Positions 9,286 through 19,253 are shown, counted from the stretch's first letter. The stretch is 64,000 nucleotides of DNA from Streptomyces xiamenensis (GCF_000993785.3 NZ_CP009922.3:4898001-4962000); one strand, 5' to 3'. Numbers and translations are program-made. Notes: a model not told the origin generated them from the sequence alone.

Positions 9286-9699
9286 GTCGCCTCTTCTCTA
9301 GCTCGACGAGCTGTCGTACCAGGGTCAACATCCAACCAGGCCGAAAACGTTCCCGCTCGCGGCTTTCTTCCCCGAAATTCGCCGGTCGAGGTGGCCGAAC
9401 GCTGCCGGGTGGCGGCGAATGGGCCGGATTGCAGTGCGTGTGGACAGTCGTGGATGGTGGTCGGCCGCTTCGGTGTATCGGGTCCTGCTCTGTTCAGGAG
9501 GACGTGCCCGGAGCCTAAATGGTTCATGCCCCGAAGGGAACGTGATGTACACGTCACCCGATCGAGTTATCGAACAGGGGATCGATTTCGGACGGTTCCG
9601 GACACTCCCCCGGGGAGTGCACAACCGCTCTACAGGGCCTCGGTACCCTCTGAGCGGCGAACCCGCCACGAAAGAAGAATTCAGCGAGGAGCGAACTGC
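9286..9699. other. Divergent intergenic region upstream of parE and DUF7455 gene
   Basis: No convincing gene is present. It holds a near-palindrome GTGATGTACACGTCAC (9542-9557, 12 of 16 bases symmetric) that looks like a dimeric operator. It also holds an 8 bp inverted repeat CACTCCCC/GGGGAGTG (9603-9619) about 80 bp before parE. The ribosome site GAGGAG at 9686-9691 serves parE. No clear -35/-10 pair was identified. Confidence 0.5.
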
Positions 9700-11817
9700 G
9701 TGACCGCCGACACGTCCGTGCCGTCCACCGCACTGTTGACCGGAAGTGACACCGGTGGCAACTACACCGCGCGGCACCTGCTCGTTCTTGAGGGCCTTGA
9801 GGCGGTGCGCAAGCGCCCCGGCATGTACATCGGCTCCACCGACAGCCGCGGGCTCATGCACTGCCTGTGGGAGATCATCGACAACTCCGTGGACGAGGCC
9901 CTGGGGGGCCACGGCGACCGGATCGAGGTCATCCTCCACGAGGACGGCTCGGTCGAGGTCCGCGACAACGGCCGCGGCATCCCCGTCGACATCGAACCCA
10001 AGACCGGCCTGTCCGGCGTCGAGGTCGTGATGACCAAGCTGCACGCCGGCGGAAAGTTCGGCGGCGGCGCCTACGCGGCCTCCGGCGGCCTGCACGGCGT
10101 CGGCGCCTCCGTCGTCAACGCCCTGTCCGCCCGCCTGGACGTCGAGGTCGACCTGGGAGGGGCCACCCACAGCATCAGCTTCCGGCGCGGCACCCCGGGC
10201 ATCTTCACCGAGTCCGGCCCCGAGGCCCCCTTCGACCCGGGCAGCGGCCTGCTCAAGGGCAAGAAGATCCCGAAGAGCAGGACGGGAACCCGGGTGCGCT
10301 ACTGGGCCGACCGGCAGATCTTCCTCAAGGACGCCAAGCTGTCCCTGGAGACCCTGCACGCCCGCGCCAGGCAGACCGCCTTCCTGGTCCCGGGGCTCAC
10401 CCTCGTCGTCCGGGACGAGCGCGGCATCGACGGTGCGGCCCCCACCGAGGAGACCTTCCACTACGAGGGCGGCATCAGCGAGTTCTGCGAGTACCTGGCG
10501 CAGGACAAGCCGATCTGCGACGTCCAGCGGCTGCGCGGCTCCGGGACCTTCAAGGAGACCGTCCCCGTCCTGGACGACCTGGGCCACATGATCCCGACCG
10601 AGGTCAAGCGCGACCTGGACGTCGATGTCGCGTTGCGCTGGGGCACCGGATACGACACCACGGTCAAGTCCTTCGTCAACATCATCGCCACCCCCAAGGG
10701 TGGCACCCACGTCTCCGGCTTCGAGCGTGCCGTCACCCAGACGGTGAACGAGGTGCTGCGGGCCACCAAGCTGCTGCGGGTGGCCGAGGACAACGTCGTC
10801 AAGGACGACGCCCTGGAGGGCCTCACGGCGGTGGTCACCGTACGGCTGGCCGAGCCGCAGTTCGAGGGCCAGACCAAGGAGGTACTGGGCACCTCGGCCG
10901 CCGCCCGGATCGTGCTCCAAGTGGTCTCCAAGGAGCTCAAGGCGTTCCTGACCTCGACCAAGCGGGACGACAAGCAGCAGTCCCGTACCGTCCTGGAGAA
11001 GGTCGTGGCGGCCTCCAGGACCCGGATCGCCGCCCGGCAGCACAAGGAGGCGCAGCGCCGCAAGACCGCCCTGGAGTCCTCCGCGCTGCCCGCCAAGCTC
11101 GCCGACTGCCGCAGCGACGACGTGGACCGCAGTGAGCTGTTCATCGTCGAGGGGGACAGCGCGCTGGGCACCGCCAAGCTGGCCCGCAACTCCGAGTTCC
11201 AGGCGCTGCTGCCGATCCGGGGCAAGATCCTCAACGTCCAGAAGTCCTCGGTCTCCGACATGCTGAAGAACGCCGAGTGCTCCGCCATCATCCAGGTGAT
11301 AGGAGCGGGGTCCGGGCGCACGTTCGACATCGACCAGGCCCGCTACGGCAAGGTGATCTTCCTCGCGGACGCCGATGTCGACGGCGCGCACATCCGCTGT
11401 CTGCTGCTGACACTCTTCCAGCGCTACATGCGGCCCATGGTCGAGCAGGGCCGGGTCTTCTCCGCGGTGCCGCCGCTGCACCGCATCGAGCTGAGCAATC
11501 CGAAGAAGGGCCAGGACAAGTACCTGTACACCTACTCGGACAACGAGCTGCGCCAGACCCTGCTGGACCTGGAGCGGCGCGGGACGCGGTACAAGGACGC
11601 CATCCAGCGCTACAAGGGGCTCGGCGAGATGGACGCCGACCAGCTGGCGGAGACCACCATGGACCCGCGCTTCCGTACGCTGCGGCGGATCAACATCTCC
11701 GACCTGGAGGCGGCGGAGACGGCGTTCAGCCTGCTGATGGGCAACGAGGTGGCGCCTCGCCGCGAGTTCATCACCAATTCGGCGGCCACCTTGGACCGGT
11801 CGCGGATCGACACCTGA
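9700..11817 (+). CDS. parE: DNA topoisomerase IV subunit B (ParE; often named GyrB2)
   Basis: This is the ATPase subunit of the type II topoisomerase that decatenates chromosomes. The protein is about 705 residues. The GHKL ATPase motifs are visible (IIDNSVDEAL, DNGRGIPVD, LHGVGASVVNALS), then the transducer, then TOPRIM with EGDSALG and DADVDGAHI, ending in a GyrB/ParE tail with YKGLGEMDADQL. The start GTG at 9700 has GAGGAG 8 bp upstream. The in-frame upstream sequence is non-coding in character. The partner parC is 1 kb away, on the opposite strand. In Streptomyces these two are distinct from the gyrB-gyrA pair near oriC. Confidence 0.93.
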   Translation: MTADTSVPSTALLTGSDTGGNYTARHLLVLEGLEAVRKRPGMYIGSTDSRGLMHCLWEIIDNSVDEALGGHGDRIEVILHEDGSVEVRDNGRGIPVDIEPKTGLSGVEVVMTKLHAGGKFGGGAYAASGGLHGVGASVVNALSARLDVEVDLGGATHSISFRRGTPGIFTESGPEAPFDPGSGLLKGKKIPKSRTGTRVRYWADRQIFLKDAKLSLETLHARARQTAFLVPGLTLVVRDERGIDGAAPTEETFHYEGGISEFCEYLAQDKPICDVQRLRGSGTFKETVPVLDDLGHMIPTEVKRDLDVDVALRWGTGYDTTVKSFVNIIATPKGGTHVSGFERAVTQTVNEVLRATKLLRVAEDNVVKDDALEGLTAVVTVRLAEPQFEGQTKEVLGTSAAARIVLQVVSKELKAFLTSTKRDDKQQSRTVLEKVVAASRTRIAARQHKEAQRRKTALESSALPAKLADCRSDDVDRSELFIVEGDSALGTAKLARNSEFQALLPIRGKILNVQKSSVSDMLKNAECSAIIQVIGAGSGRTFDIDQARYGKVIFLADADVDGAHIRCLLLTLFQRYMRPMVEQGRVFSAVPPLHRIELSNPKKGQDKYLYTYSDNELRQTLLDLERRGTRYKDAIQRYKGLGEMDADQLAETTMDPRFRTLRRINISDLEAAETAFSLLMGNEVAPRREFITNSAATLDRSRIDT

Positions 11818-11826
11818 CCGGGGAGA

Positions 11827-12726
11827 TCAGGGCAGCGGACGGACGGCGGTGACGGTTATCCGGCTCTGCGGCTGCGGCGCCGCCCCGCAGCTCGCGGGCA
11901 GCGCGGGACCGTCCGCCGCCTGATCGACCGTGACGGCCCAGCGGCGGCCGTCGGTGTGCCGTACGGTCACCGCGGCCGCCGCCCCCTGCGTACCGCCCGC
12001 CTCGACGGTGAACGCGTCCGGGCTCTCCTCGCCGGTCAGTTCGCGCACCGCCAGCTCGGCGGCCTGGCCCGGGCGGTCCCAGACGGAGCGGCCACGGCAG
12101 TGCCGGGTCACCACCCGGCCCTCGCGCAGGGCGGTGGCCACCTCCTTGACCAGCGGCGCCGAGGCCCGGCCGTAGGCGTACCCGTGGGGCAGCATCAGCA
12201 GGGTCGGGGCGAACCGGTGGCCGCCGATATGGGTGATCTCCCAGGCGGAGACGCCGCCGCCGGCCGCCAGCTCGGCGGCCAGCGGCCTGCCCAGCAGGGC
12301 GCAGCAGCGGTCCCGGCGGCCATTGGTGCACACCAGGGCGAGCGGATCACCGTGGTACGGGTCCCCCGTGCCGTCGTGTTCTCCGGCGCCCAGCCGGGTG
12401 AAGTCGAGGGCGAGCAGTTGCCGCGGGTCCCGGACGCGCAGCTCGCGCAGCCAGGAGTGCCCGGGGCGGGTGTGGGCCAGATACACCCGGCGCGGCCGGT
12501 CGGCGGCATCGGCCGCAGGGCGGCCGGGGCGGCGGATCAGCGCCACCCTGACACCGGTGCCCCGGGCCGCCGACTCCAGCGCGTCGCCGATCACGGGGTC
12601 GAGCCGGCTGCCGGTCAGCGCCTGCGGGCCCCAGGGGCCCGGCTGTTCCAGCAGCAGCCAGGTGATGGCGGTGGCGGCGGTGCCCGCCAGCGGTTCCTCC
12701 CGCGTCCAGGACGCGGTCGCGCACAT
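11827..12726 (-). CDS. Sucrase/ferredoxin-like (Suc_Fer) protein, iron-box regulated
   Basis: This protein of about 299 residues belongs to the Suc_Fer-like family, thioredoxin-fold ferredoxins. The signature CTNGRRDRCCALLGRPLA is present near the middle, followed by the GGHRFAPT block and TRHCRGRSVWDRPG. The cysteines of these motifs are the presumed [2Fe-2S] ligands. The substrate is unknown. The start ATG at 12726 (MCATASWTREEP) is chosen because a DmdR1/DtxR iron box ends 7 bp upstream. A longer frame to 12828 would read through that site. Expression should rise under iron limitation, which suggests a role in iron or siderophore metabolism (inference). Confidence 0.85.
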   Translation of the reverse strand: MCATASWTREEPLAGTAATAITWLLLEQPGPWGPQALTGSRLDPVIGDALESAARGTGVRVALIRRPGRPAADAADRPRRVYLAHTRPGHSWLRELRVRDPRQLLALDFTRLGAGEHDGTGDPYHGDPLALVCTNGRRDRCCALLGRPLAAELAAGGGVSAWEITHIGGHRFAPTLLMLPHGYAYGRASAPLVKEVATALREGRVVTRHCRGRSVWDRPGQAAELAVRELTGEESPDAFTVEAGGTQGAAAAVTVRHTDGRRWAVTVDQAADGPALPASCGAAPQPQSRITVTAVRPLP

Positions 12727-12732
12727 GCTCAC

Positions 12733-12751
12733 ACAGGTGAGCCTAACCTTT
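12733..12751 (-). promoter_or_regulatory. DmdR1/DtxR-type iron box
   Basis: On the minus strand this reads AAAGGTTAGGCTCACCTGT and matches 15 of 19 positions of the actinobacterial iron box TTAGGTTAGGCTCACCTAA. It lies 7-25 bp before the ferredoxin-like gene's ATG, where Fe-loaded DmdR1 would block transcription initiation. Confidence 0.85.
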
Positions 12752-12807
12752 CCCGCCGCGCCCGGCCCGGGGGCCACCGGAGCCCGTGCGGCCGACGGGG
12801 CCCCACG

Positions 12808-12847
12808 CGACCGGCCGGGCCCCTCCACGAGGGATCCCGGCCGGTCG
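12808..12847 (-). terminator. parC terminator hairpin
   Basis: A perfect 12 bp inverted repeat (CGACCGGCCGGG at 12808-12819, complement at 12836-12847) lies 65 bp after the parC stop and separates it from the ferredoxin-like gene's promoter. Confidence 0.75.
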
Positions 12848-12911
12848 TGGTGCGCGGCTCATCGGACGGCGGCGCCCCCCGTGGGGGACCTCCAGCGTGA
12901 GCCGGGGGAGA

Positions 12912-15386
12912 TCACATGGGGCCGGCCACGACCGCCACGGCCTTCTCCAGCGGCACCCCCGAGCCGTCCCTGCGCGGGTCGATCTCCGGGAGCGACAGCG
13001 GCGCGCCGGTCTTGGACGCCGCCCGGGCCGGGGTCGCCCCCGCCCAGGCGAAGACCAGCTGGTCCTCGCCCTTGAGGAAGCGCTGACAGCGCACCCCGCC
13101 GGTCGCCCGGCCCTTGCGCGGATACTGGTCGAGCGGCGTCACCTTGGCCGAGCCGTGCGAGCCGTCCAGCGTCTCCTCGCCGCCCGCGACCGTGAACACC
13201 ACGGCCTCGGCGGCCGGATCGACCGCCGTGAAGGAGAGCACCCGGGCGCCCTCGCCCAGCTTGATCCCGGCCATGCCGCCCGCCTGCCGGCCCTGCGGCC
13301 TTACCTGCGCGGCCTGATAGCGCAGCAGCTGTGCCTCGTTGGTGATGAAGACCAGGTCCTCCTCACCCGTGCGCAGCTCCACCGCGCCCACGATCACATC
13401 GCCCTCGCGCAGCGCGATGACCTCCAGCTCCTCCTTGTTCGACGGGAAGTCGGGCACCACCCGTTTCACCACACCCGACTCGGTGCCGATGGCCAGCCCC
13501 GGCGAGGACTCGTCCAGGGTGGTCAGACAGATCACCCGCTCGTCGGAGGCCAGCGACACGAACTCCGACAGCTGGGCGCCGCCTGCCAGCGCGGGCGCGG
13601 TGGCGGACGCCGGCAGCTGCGGCAGATCGATCACCGCCACCCGCAGCAGTCGCCCGGTCGAGGTCACCACCCCGATCTCGGCCCGGGCCGTGGAGGACAC
13701 CGAGGAGACGATGACATCGTGCTTGGCACGCCCGGCCGGCTCGGCGAAGTCGGTGTCCCCGTCGGCGGTACGGGCCAGCAGCCCGGTGGAGGACAGCAGC
13801 ACCCGGCACGGATCGTCCGCCACCTCCAGCGGCACCGCCTGGGCGGGCGCGCCGTCACCCTCCAGCAGCTGGGTGCGGCGCGGTGTGCCGTACTTCTTGG
13901 AGACCTGGGACAGCTCGTGGGAGACCAGCTTGCGCAGTTCGGAGTCCGAGTCCAGGATCTGCGTCAGCTCTTCGATCTCCTCGCGCAGCCGGTCCCGTTC
14001 CGACTCCAGCTCGACACGGTCGAACCGGGTCAGCCGGCGCAGCGGAGTGTCCAGGATGTACTGGGTCTGGATCTCGCTCAGCCCGAACCGCTCCATCAGC
14101 GCGTCCTTGGCCTGGGCCGCGTTGTCGCTGGACCGGATGATCCGGATGACCTCGTCGATGTCGATGAGGGCCACCAGCAGGCCCTCCACCAGATGCAGCC
14201 GGTCGCGCCGCTTGGTGCGGCGGAACTCGCTGCGCCGGCGCACCACTTCGAAGCGGTGGTCGACGTAGACCTCGAGCAGCTCCTTGAGGCCCATGGTGAG
14301 CGGCTGCCCGTCCACCAGCGCCACGTTGTTGATGCCGAAGGTCTCCTCCATCGGCGTCAGCTTGTACAGCTGGGCGAGCACGGCCTCGGGGTTGAAGCCG
14401 TTCTTGACCTCGATGACCAGCCGCAGCCCGTGCTCACGGTCGGTCAGGTCCTTCACATCCGCGATGCCCTGGAGTTTCTTCGCGTTGACCAGGTCCTTGA
14501 TCTTGGCGATGACCTTCTCCGGGCCCACCGCGAACGGCAGCTCGGTGACCACCAGTCCCTTGCGGCGGGCCGTCACCGTCTCCACCGCGACCGTGGCCCG
14601 GATCCGGAAGGTGCCCCGGCCCTTCTCGTAGGCGTCGCGGATGCCGTCGAGGCCGGTGATCAGACCGCCGGTCGGCAGGTCGGGTCCCGGCACGAAACGC
14701 ATGAGCGCGTCCAGGTCGGCGTTCGGGTAGCGGATCAGATGCCGGGCGGCCTGGATCACCTCGACCAGGTTGTGCGGCGGCATGTTGGTGGCCATGCCCA
14801 CGGCGATCCCGCTGGAGCCGTTGACCAGCAGATTCGGGTACGCGGCGGGCAGCGCCACCGGCTCCTGCTCGCTGCCGTCGTAGTTGGGCGCGAAGTCGAC
14901 GGTGTCCTCGTCGATGGACTCCACCATCAGCGAGGAGGCCGGCGCCGAGCGGCACTCGGTGTACCGCATCGCGGCGGGCGGGTCGTCGTTGCCGAGCGAG
15001 CCGAAGTTGCCGTGGCCGTCCACCAGGGGCAGCCGCATGGAGAACGGCTGCGCCATCCGCACCAGCGCGTCGTAGATCGCCGAGTCCCCGTGCGGGTGCA
15101 GCTTGCCCATCACCTCGCCGACGACGCGGGCGCACTTCACGTACGCGCGCTCGGGGCGCAGCCCCATGTCGTGCATCTGGTACAGGATCCGGCGGTGGAC
15201 CGGCTTGAGACCGTCCCGGGCGTCGGGCAGCGCCCGGGAGTAGATCACCGAGTACGCGTACTCAAGGAACGAGCCCTGCATCTCGTCGACGACGTCGATG
15301 TCGAGGATGCGCTCCTCCACATCGGCCCCGGACGATGTTCCGGCGGAACCCCTGCCGGGCGGGGTCTTCGAACTGCGGCGGGCCAT
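12912..15386 (-). CDS. parC: DNA topoisomerase IV subunit A (ParC; often named GyrA2)
   Basis: This is the DNA-cleaving subunit that pairs with the ParE-like protein encoded at 9700. The protein is about 824 residues. The active-site tyrosine is Tyr142 in AAMRYTECR. The quinolone-determining region reads [17 protein letters not shown], with the drug-interacting serine present. The C-terminal beta-pinwheel domain is present but lacks the GyrA box (QRRGGKG), which argues for ParC rather than GyrA. The start ATG at 15386 ([10 protein letters not shown]) has AAGGAG about 10 bp upstream. A longer frame to 15488 has no ribosome site. Confidence 0.93.
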   Translation of the reverse strand: MARRSSKTPPGRGSAGTSSGADVEERILDIDVVDEMQGSFLEYAYSVIYSRALPDARDGLKPVHRRILYQMHDMGLRPERAYVKCARVVGEVMGKLHPHGDSAIYDALVRMAQPFSMRLPLVDGHGNFGSLGNDDPPAAMRYTECRSAPASSLMVESIDEDTVDFAPNYDGSEQEPVALPAAYPNLLVNGSSGIAVGMATNMPPHNLVEVIQAARHLIRYPNADLDALMRFVPGPDLPTGGLITGLDGIRDAYEKGRGTFRIRATVAVETVTARRKGLVVTELPFAVGPEKVIAKIKDLVNAKKLQGIADVKDLTDREHGLRLVIEVKNGFNPEAVLAQLYKLTPMEETFGINNVALVDGQPLTMGLKELLEVYVDHRFEVVRRRSEFRRTKRRDRLHLVEGLLVALIDIDEVIRIIRSSDNAAQAKDALMERFGLSEIQTQYILDTPLRRLTRFDRVELESERDRLREEIEELTQILDSDSELRKLVSHELSQVSKKYGTPRRTQLLEGDGAPAQAVPLEVADDPCRVLLSSTGLLARTADGDTDFAEPAGRAKHDVIVSSVSSTARAEIGVVTSTGRLLRVAVIDLPQLPASATAPALAGGAQLSEFVSLASDERVICLTTLDESSPGLAIGTESGVVKRVVPDFPSNKEELEVIALREGDVIVGAVELRTGEEDLVFITNEAQLLRYQAAQVRPQGRQAGGMAGIKLGEGARVLSFTAVDPAAEAVVFTVAGGEETLDGSHGSAKVTPLDQYPRKGRATGGVRCQRFLKGEDQLVFAWAGATPARAASKTGAPLSLPEIDPRRDGSGVPLEKAVAVVAGPM

Positions 15387-15603
15387 CGGGCGCGGGCTCC
15401 TTAGTGTGAACTGAACAGAACGTACGAACCAACGACCAAACGGGCCGTGAACAGGCATGGTGCTGCGGACCATTGTGGCCCGACCCACCGACAGCCCGAA
15501 TCCGACCCGGCCGCCGGTCCCGTACCGTACGGGAACTTCACACCTCGCGGCCTACCTTGCATAAGGTGACACATGTCTCCACCCTCGACAGCGAAGGGAC
15601 CTC

Positions 15604-16950
15604 ATGCCCATGGGCCACACGGCCATCCCGCAGGACACCACAGGCGGGCTGACAGCGACCGAGCACAAGCTGGCCAACGGGCTCAGGGTGGTGCTCTCCG
15701 AGGACCGGCTCACCCCGGTCGCCGCGGTCTGCCTCTGGTACGACGTCGGGTCCCGCCACGAGGTCCCCGGCCGTACCGGTCTCGCCCACCTCTTCGAGCA
15801 CCTGATGTTCCAGGGCTCCGCGCAGGTCAAGGGCAACGGCCACTTCGAGCTCGTCCAGGGCGCGGGCGGCTCGCTGAACGGCACCACCAGCTTCGAACGC
15901 ACCAACTACTTCGAGACCATGCCCGCCCACCAGGTCGAACTGGCCCTGTGGCTGGAGGCCGACCGCATGGGCACCCTGCTGACCGCGCTGGACGAGGAGT
16001 CCATGGAGAACCAGCGCGACGTCGTCAAGAACGAACGCCGTCAGCGGTACGACAACGTGCCCTACGGCACGGCGTTCGAGCGGCTGGTCGCCAAGATCTA
16101 CCCCGAGGGTCACCCGTACCACCACACCCCCATCGGCTCCATGGCCGACCTGGACGCCGCCTCCCTGGAGGACGCCCGGGAGTTCTTCCGCACCTACTAC
16201 GCGCCGGGCAACGCGGTGCTCTCTGTGGTCGGTGACATCGACTCCGCCCAGACGCTCGCCTGGATCGAGAAGTACTTCGGTTCCATCCCGCCGCACGACG
16301 GCAAGCAGCCGCCGCGCGACGGGGCGCTGGAAGGTGTCATCGGCACCGAGCTGCGCGAGACCCTCCACGAGGACGTGCCCTCGCGCGCCCTGATGGCCGC
16401 CTACCGGCTGCCGCAGGACGGCGGCCGCGCCGCCGACGCCGCCGATCTGGCGCTCACCGCGCTCGGTGGGGGCGAGTCCTCCCGGCTGCACAACCGGCTG
16501 GTTCGCCGCGACCGCACCGCCGTCGCCGCCAGCTTCGGCATGATGCGGCTGGCCGGCGCGCCCTCGCTCGGCTGGCTGGACGTGAAGACCTCGGGCGACG
16601 CGCGGATCGCCGAGATCGAGGCGGCCGTCGACGAGGAGCTGGCCCGCTTCGCCGAGGAGGGCCCCACGCCCGAGGAGATGGAGCGCGCCCAGGCCCAGCT
16701 GGAGCGCGAATGGCTGGACCGGCTGGCCACCGTCGGCGGGCGCGCCGACGAACTGTGCAAGTACGCCGTGCTGTTCGGTGACCCCCAGCTGGCGCTCAGC
16801 GGTGTGCGGCGGATGCTGGAGATCACCCCCGAGGAGGTGCGGGAGGTGGCCGCCGCCTGGCTGCGCCGCGACAACCGGGGCGTGCTGGTGTACGAGCCCA
16901 CCACCGACCGGGCGGACAGCGACGACGACAGCGAAGGGGCGGACCGGTGA
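15604..16950 (+). CDS. M16-family zinc metallopeptidase (catalytic member)
   Basis: This protein of 448 residues resembles the insulinase/mitochondrial processing peptidase beta subunit. The inverted zinc motif HxxEH is present as HLFEH (residues 62-66), with the downstream glutamate in NERRQRYDN. The N-terminus KLANGLRVVLSEDRLTPVAAV is typical of the family and there is no signal peptide, so it is probably cytoplasmic. The start is ATG 15604 or 15610, with GAAGGGA upstream. The stop overlaps the GTG of the next M16 gene (GTGA at 16947-16950), so the pair is translationally coupled and likely forms a heterodimer. Confidence 0.93.
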   Translation: MPMGHTAIPQDTTGGLTATEHKLANGLRVVLSEDRLTPVAAVCLWYDVGSRHEVPGRTGLAHLFEHLMFQGSAQVKGNGHFELVQGAGGSLNGTTSFERTNYFETMPAHQVELALWLEADRMGTLLTALDEESMENQRDVVKNERRQRYDNVPYGTAFERLVAKIYPEGHPYHHTPIGSMADLDAASLEDAREFFRTYYAPGNAVLSVVGDIDSAQTLAWIEKYFGSIPPHDGKQPPRDGALEGVIGTELRETLHEDVPSRALMAAYRLPQDGGRAADAADLALTALGGGESSRLHNRLVRRDRTAVAASFGMMRLAGAPSLGWLDVKTSGDARIAEIEAAVDEELARFAEEGPTPEEMERAQAQLEREWLDRLATVGGRADELCKYAVLFGDPQLALSGVRRMLEITPEEVREVAAAWLRRDNRGVLVYEPTTDRADSDDDSEGADR

Positions 16951-17059
16951 CGGACGCGATCACTCCCACCATGGACCAGCACCCCCAGCCCGCCGGCGGT
17001 GAGCCGAAGCCCTGGGCCTTCCCGGCCCCGAGCGCTCCACGCTGCCCAACGGACTCACC

Positions 17060-18364
17060 GTGCTGCGCAGCCACCGCCCCGGCCAGCAGATCATCGCGGT
17101 CGAGGTCAACCTCCTCGCCCCGCTGACCGCCGAGCCCGCCGGGCAGGAGGGCGTGGCCACCATCATGGCCCGCGCCCTGTCCGAGGGCACCGACACGCTC
17201 AGCGCCGAGGAGTTCGCCGCCGAGCTGGAGCGCTGCGGCGCCAACCTGGACGCCTACGCCGACCACCCCGGCGTACGGGTCTCCCTGGAGGTGCCGGCCT
17301 CCCGGCTGGTGAAGGCGCTGGGGCTGCTCGCCGACGCGCTGCGCGTCCCCGCCTTCCCCGAGCACGAGATCGAGCGGCTGGTGCGCAACCGGCTCGACGA
17401 GATCCCGCACGAGCTGGCCAACCCCTCGCGGCGGGCCGCCATGGCGCTGTCCGCCTCGCTGTTCCCGGCCGAGCACCGCATGTCGCGGCCCCGGCAGGGC
17501 ACGGCGCAGAGCGTGCGCCGGATCGACGCCAAGGCGGTACGGGCCTTCTACGAGACCCATGTGCGCCCCTCCTCCACCACGGCCGTGGTGGTCGGAGACC
17601 TGACCGGCATCGACCTGGACGCGGTGCTGGCCGACACGCTGGGCGCCTGGCAGGCGGAGCCCGCCGTACCGTTCGCCATCCCGCCGGTCACCGCGGACGA
17701 CACCGGCCGGGTCGTCATCGTGGACCGCCCCGGATCGGTGCAGACCCAGCTGCTGCTGGGCCGGATCGGCACCGACCGGCACGACCGGGTGTGGCCCGCC
17801 CAGCAGCTCGGCACCTACTGCCTGGGCGGCACCCTCACCTCCCGGCTCGACCGCGTGCTGCGCGAGGAGAAGGGCTACACGTACGGCGTGCGCGCCAGCG
17901 CCCAGGTGCTGCGCTCGGCCGCCGACGGCACCGGACTCTCGCTGCTGGCCATCCACGGCTCGGTGGCCAGCGATGTCACCGGGCCCGCGCTGGCGGACCT
18001 GTGGCAGGTGCTGCGCACCCTGGCCGCCGAGGGACTCACCGACGAGGAGCGCGACCAGGCCGTGCAGAACCTGGTCGGCGTGGCCCCGCTGCGCTACGAG
18101 ACGGCCGGCGCGGTGGCCAACACCCTGGCCGACCAGGTCGAGCAGGAGCTGCCGGACGACTTCCAGGCACAGCTGTACCTGCGGCTGGCGGAGACCGGCA
18201 CCGTGGAGGCGTCCGCCGCCGTGGTGAACGCCTTCCCGGCGGACCGCCTGGTCACCGTCCTGGTCGGCGACCGCGAGCAGATCGAGGGGCCGGTACGGGA
18301 GCTGGGCATCGGCGAGGTCACCGTCCTCAGCGACGGCGGCGCCGAGGCCGACGGCGAGGCCTGA
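17060..18364 (+). CDS. M16-family peptidase-like protein (non-catalytic partner), apparent 5' frameshift
   Basis: The frame 17060-18364 encodes 434 residues of an M16 protein without HxxEH (EGVATIMARALSEGTD lies in its place), like alpha-type partners. The coupled start expected from family and operon context is GTG 16947, giving TDAITPTMDQHPQPAGGEPK and then PWAFPAP, after which the family continues ERSTLPNGLTVL. Here the frame breaks: one G appears missing at about 17028-17031 (CCCCGAGCGC where CCCCGGAGCGC would read through). With that base restored the protein is 472 residues. Without it, translation must start at GTG 17060, which lacks a ribosome site and drops about 38 residues. It may be a sequencing error or a real lesion. 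Confidence 0.8.
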   Translation: MLRSHRPGQQIIAVEVNLLAPLTAEPAGQEGVATIMARALSEGTDTLSAEEFAAELERCGANLDAYADHPGVRVSLEVPASRLVKALGLLADALRVPAFPEHEIERLVRNRLDEIPHELANPSRRAAMALSASLFPAEHRMSRPRQGTAQSVRRIDAKAVRAFYETHVRPSSTTAVVVGDLTGIDLDAVLADTLGAWQAEPAVPFAIPPVTADDTGRVVIVDRPGSVQTQLLLGRIGTDRHDRVWPAQQLGTYCLGGTLTSRLDRVLREEKGYTYGVRASAQVLRSAADGTGLSLLAIHGSVASDVTGPALADLWQVLRTLAAEGLTDEERDQAVQNLVGVAPLRYETAGAVANTLADQVEQELPDDFQAQLYLRLAETGTVEASAAVVNAFPADRLVTVLVGDREQIEGPVRELGIGEVTVLSDGGAEADGEA

Positions 18365-18394
18365 TCCCGCCCGGCGCGGCACACAGCAGGCAGG

Positions 18395-18428
18395 ACGGCC
18401 CCGGCGGCCCGCACGGCGCCGGGGCCGT
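18395..18428 (+). terminator. Terminator after the M16 operon
   Basis: A perfect 12 bp inverted repeat (ACGGCCCCGGCG at 18395-18406, complement at 18417-18428) begins 30 bp after the second M16 stop. Confidence 0.75.
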
Positions 18429-18575
18429 TCCGTGTCCTGAATTCCTCTGTGGCGGGCCGAAAGCCACCACCTTCACCAGGGGCCCTATCGGCATTCCGAC
18501 GCCCTTGTCATACAGTTCGGTTGAGTACCGGTGGCAATGCAGAAGGCTTTGCCGGATATGGCAATGGGGGTTTTG

Positions 18576-19253
18576 ATGCGTATCTCCGCGCACACGGTAT
18601 GCACGGCGATTCGTGACGACATTGTCAACGGTGTGCTGCCGCCGGGATCCCGGCTGGCCGAGGAGCAGCTGGCGCAGCGCTACGGGGTGTCCCGGGTGCC
18701 GGTGCGCGAGGCGCTGCGCACCCTGGAGTCCGAGGGGTTCGTGGTCTCCAAGCGGCATGCCGGGGCGTGTGTGGCGCAGCCGGGCGAGCGGGAGGCCGCC
18801 GATCTGCTGGACATCAGGGCACTGGTGGAGCCGCTGGGGGCGGCGCGGGCAGCCCAGCGGCGCACCGAGGCGCATCTGAAGGTACTGCGGGGGCTGGTCA
18901 GGCTGGGGCGGCAGCGCGCAGGTCAGGGGCAGGAGGCGGACCTGCGGTCGCTGGGGGACTGGTTCCACGAGACGGTCGCCCAGGCCACCGGAAGCCCCGG
19001 TCTCACCTCGATGCTGGTGCAGCTGCGCCGCAAGATCACCTGGCTGTACGCGGCGGAGCCGGTGGGCCGGGCGGTGGTCTCCTGGCAGGAGCGGGGCGCG
19101 CTGGTGGACGCGATCGCGCGGGGGGACGCGGAGCGGGCGCGGGCGCTGACGACGGCGCAGTTGGAGCGTACGGCGCCGGCCCGCAAGGTCACGCGCGCCG
19201 CCGGTGCGCGGGTCCTGAAACCTGCCGTCAACACGGGACGCGGCCAGATTTAA
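18576..19253 (+). CDS. GntR/FadR-family transcriptional regulator
   Basis: This is a regulator of about 225 residues. The winged helix is at the N-terminus (TAIRDDIVNGVLPPGSRLAE, YGVSRVPVREALRTLESEGFV), followed by a helical FCD-type ligand domain (EREAADLLDIRALVEPLGAARAA, WFHETVAQATGS). The ligand and targets are not evident. The start ATG at 18576 (MRISAHTV) is chosen because GGGGG lies 5 bp before it and the family begins close to the HTH; ATGs at 18537 and 18558 are less well placed. It is conserved between the M16 pair and ptsH in Streptomyces. Confidence 0.85.
   Translation: MRISAHTVCTAIRDDIVNGVLPPGSRLAEEQLAQRYGVSRVPVREALRTLESEGFVVSKRHAGACVAQPGEREAADLLDIRALVEPLGAARAAQRRTEAHLKVLRGLVRLGRQRAGQGQEADLRSLGDWFHETVAQATGSPGLTSMLVQLRRKITWLYAAEPVGRAVVSWQERGALVDAIARGDAERARALTTAQLERTAPARKVTRAAGARVLKPAVNTGRGQI

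Noticed and set aside
9325-11481. Minus-strand open frame of about 718 codons opposite parE
   Set aside because: It mirrors the codon structure of parE, contains no family motif, and its product is compositionally biased (Gly/Val/Leu/Asp).
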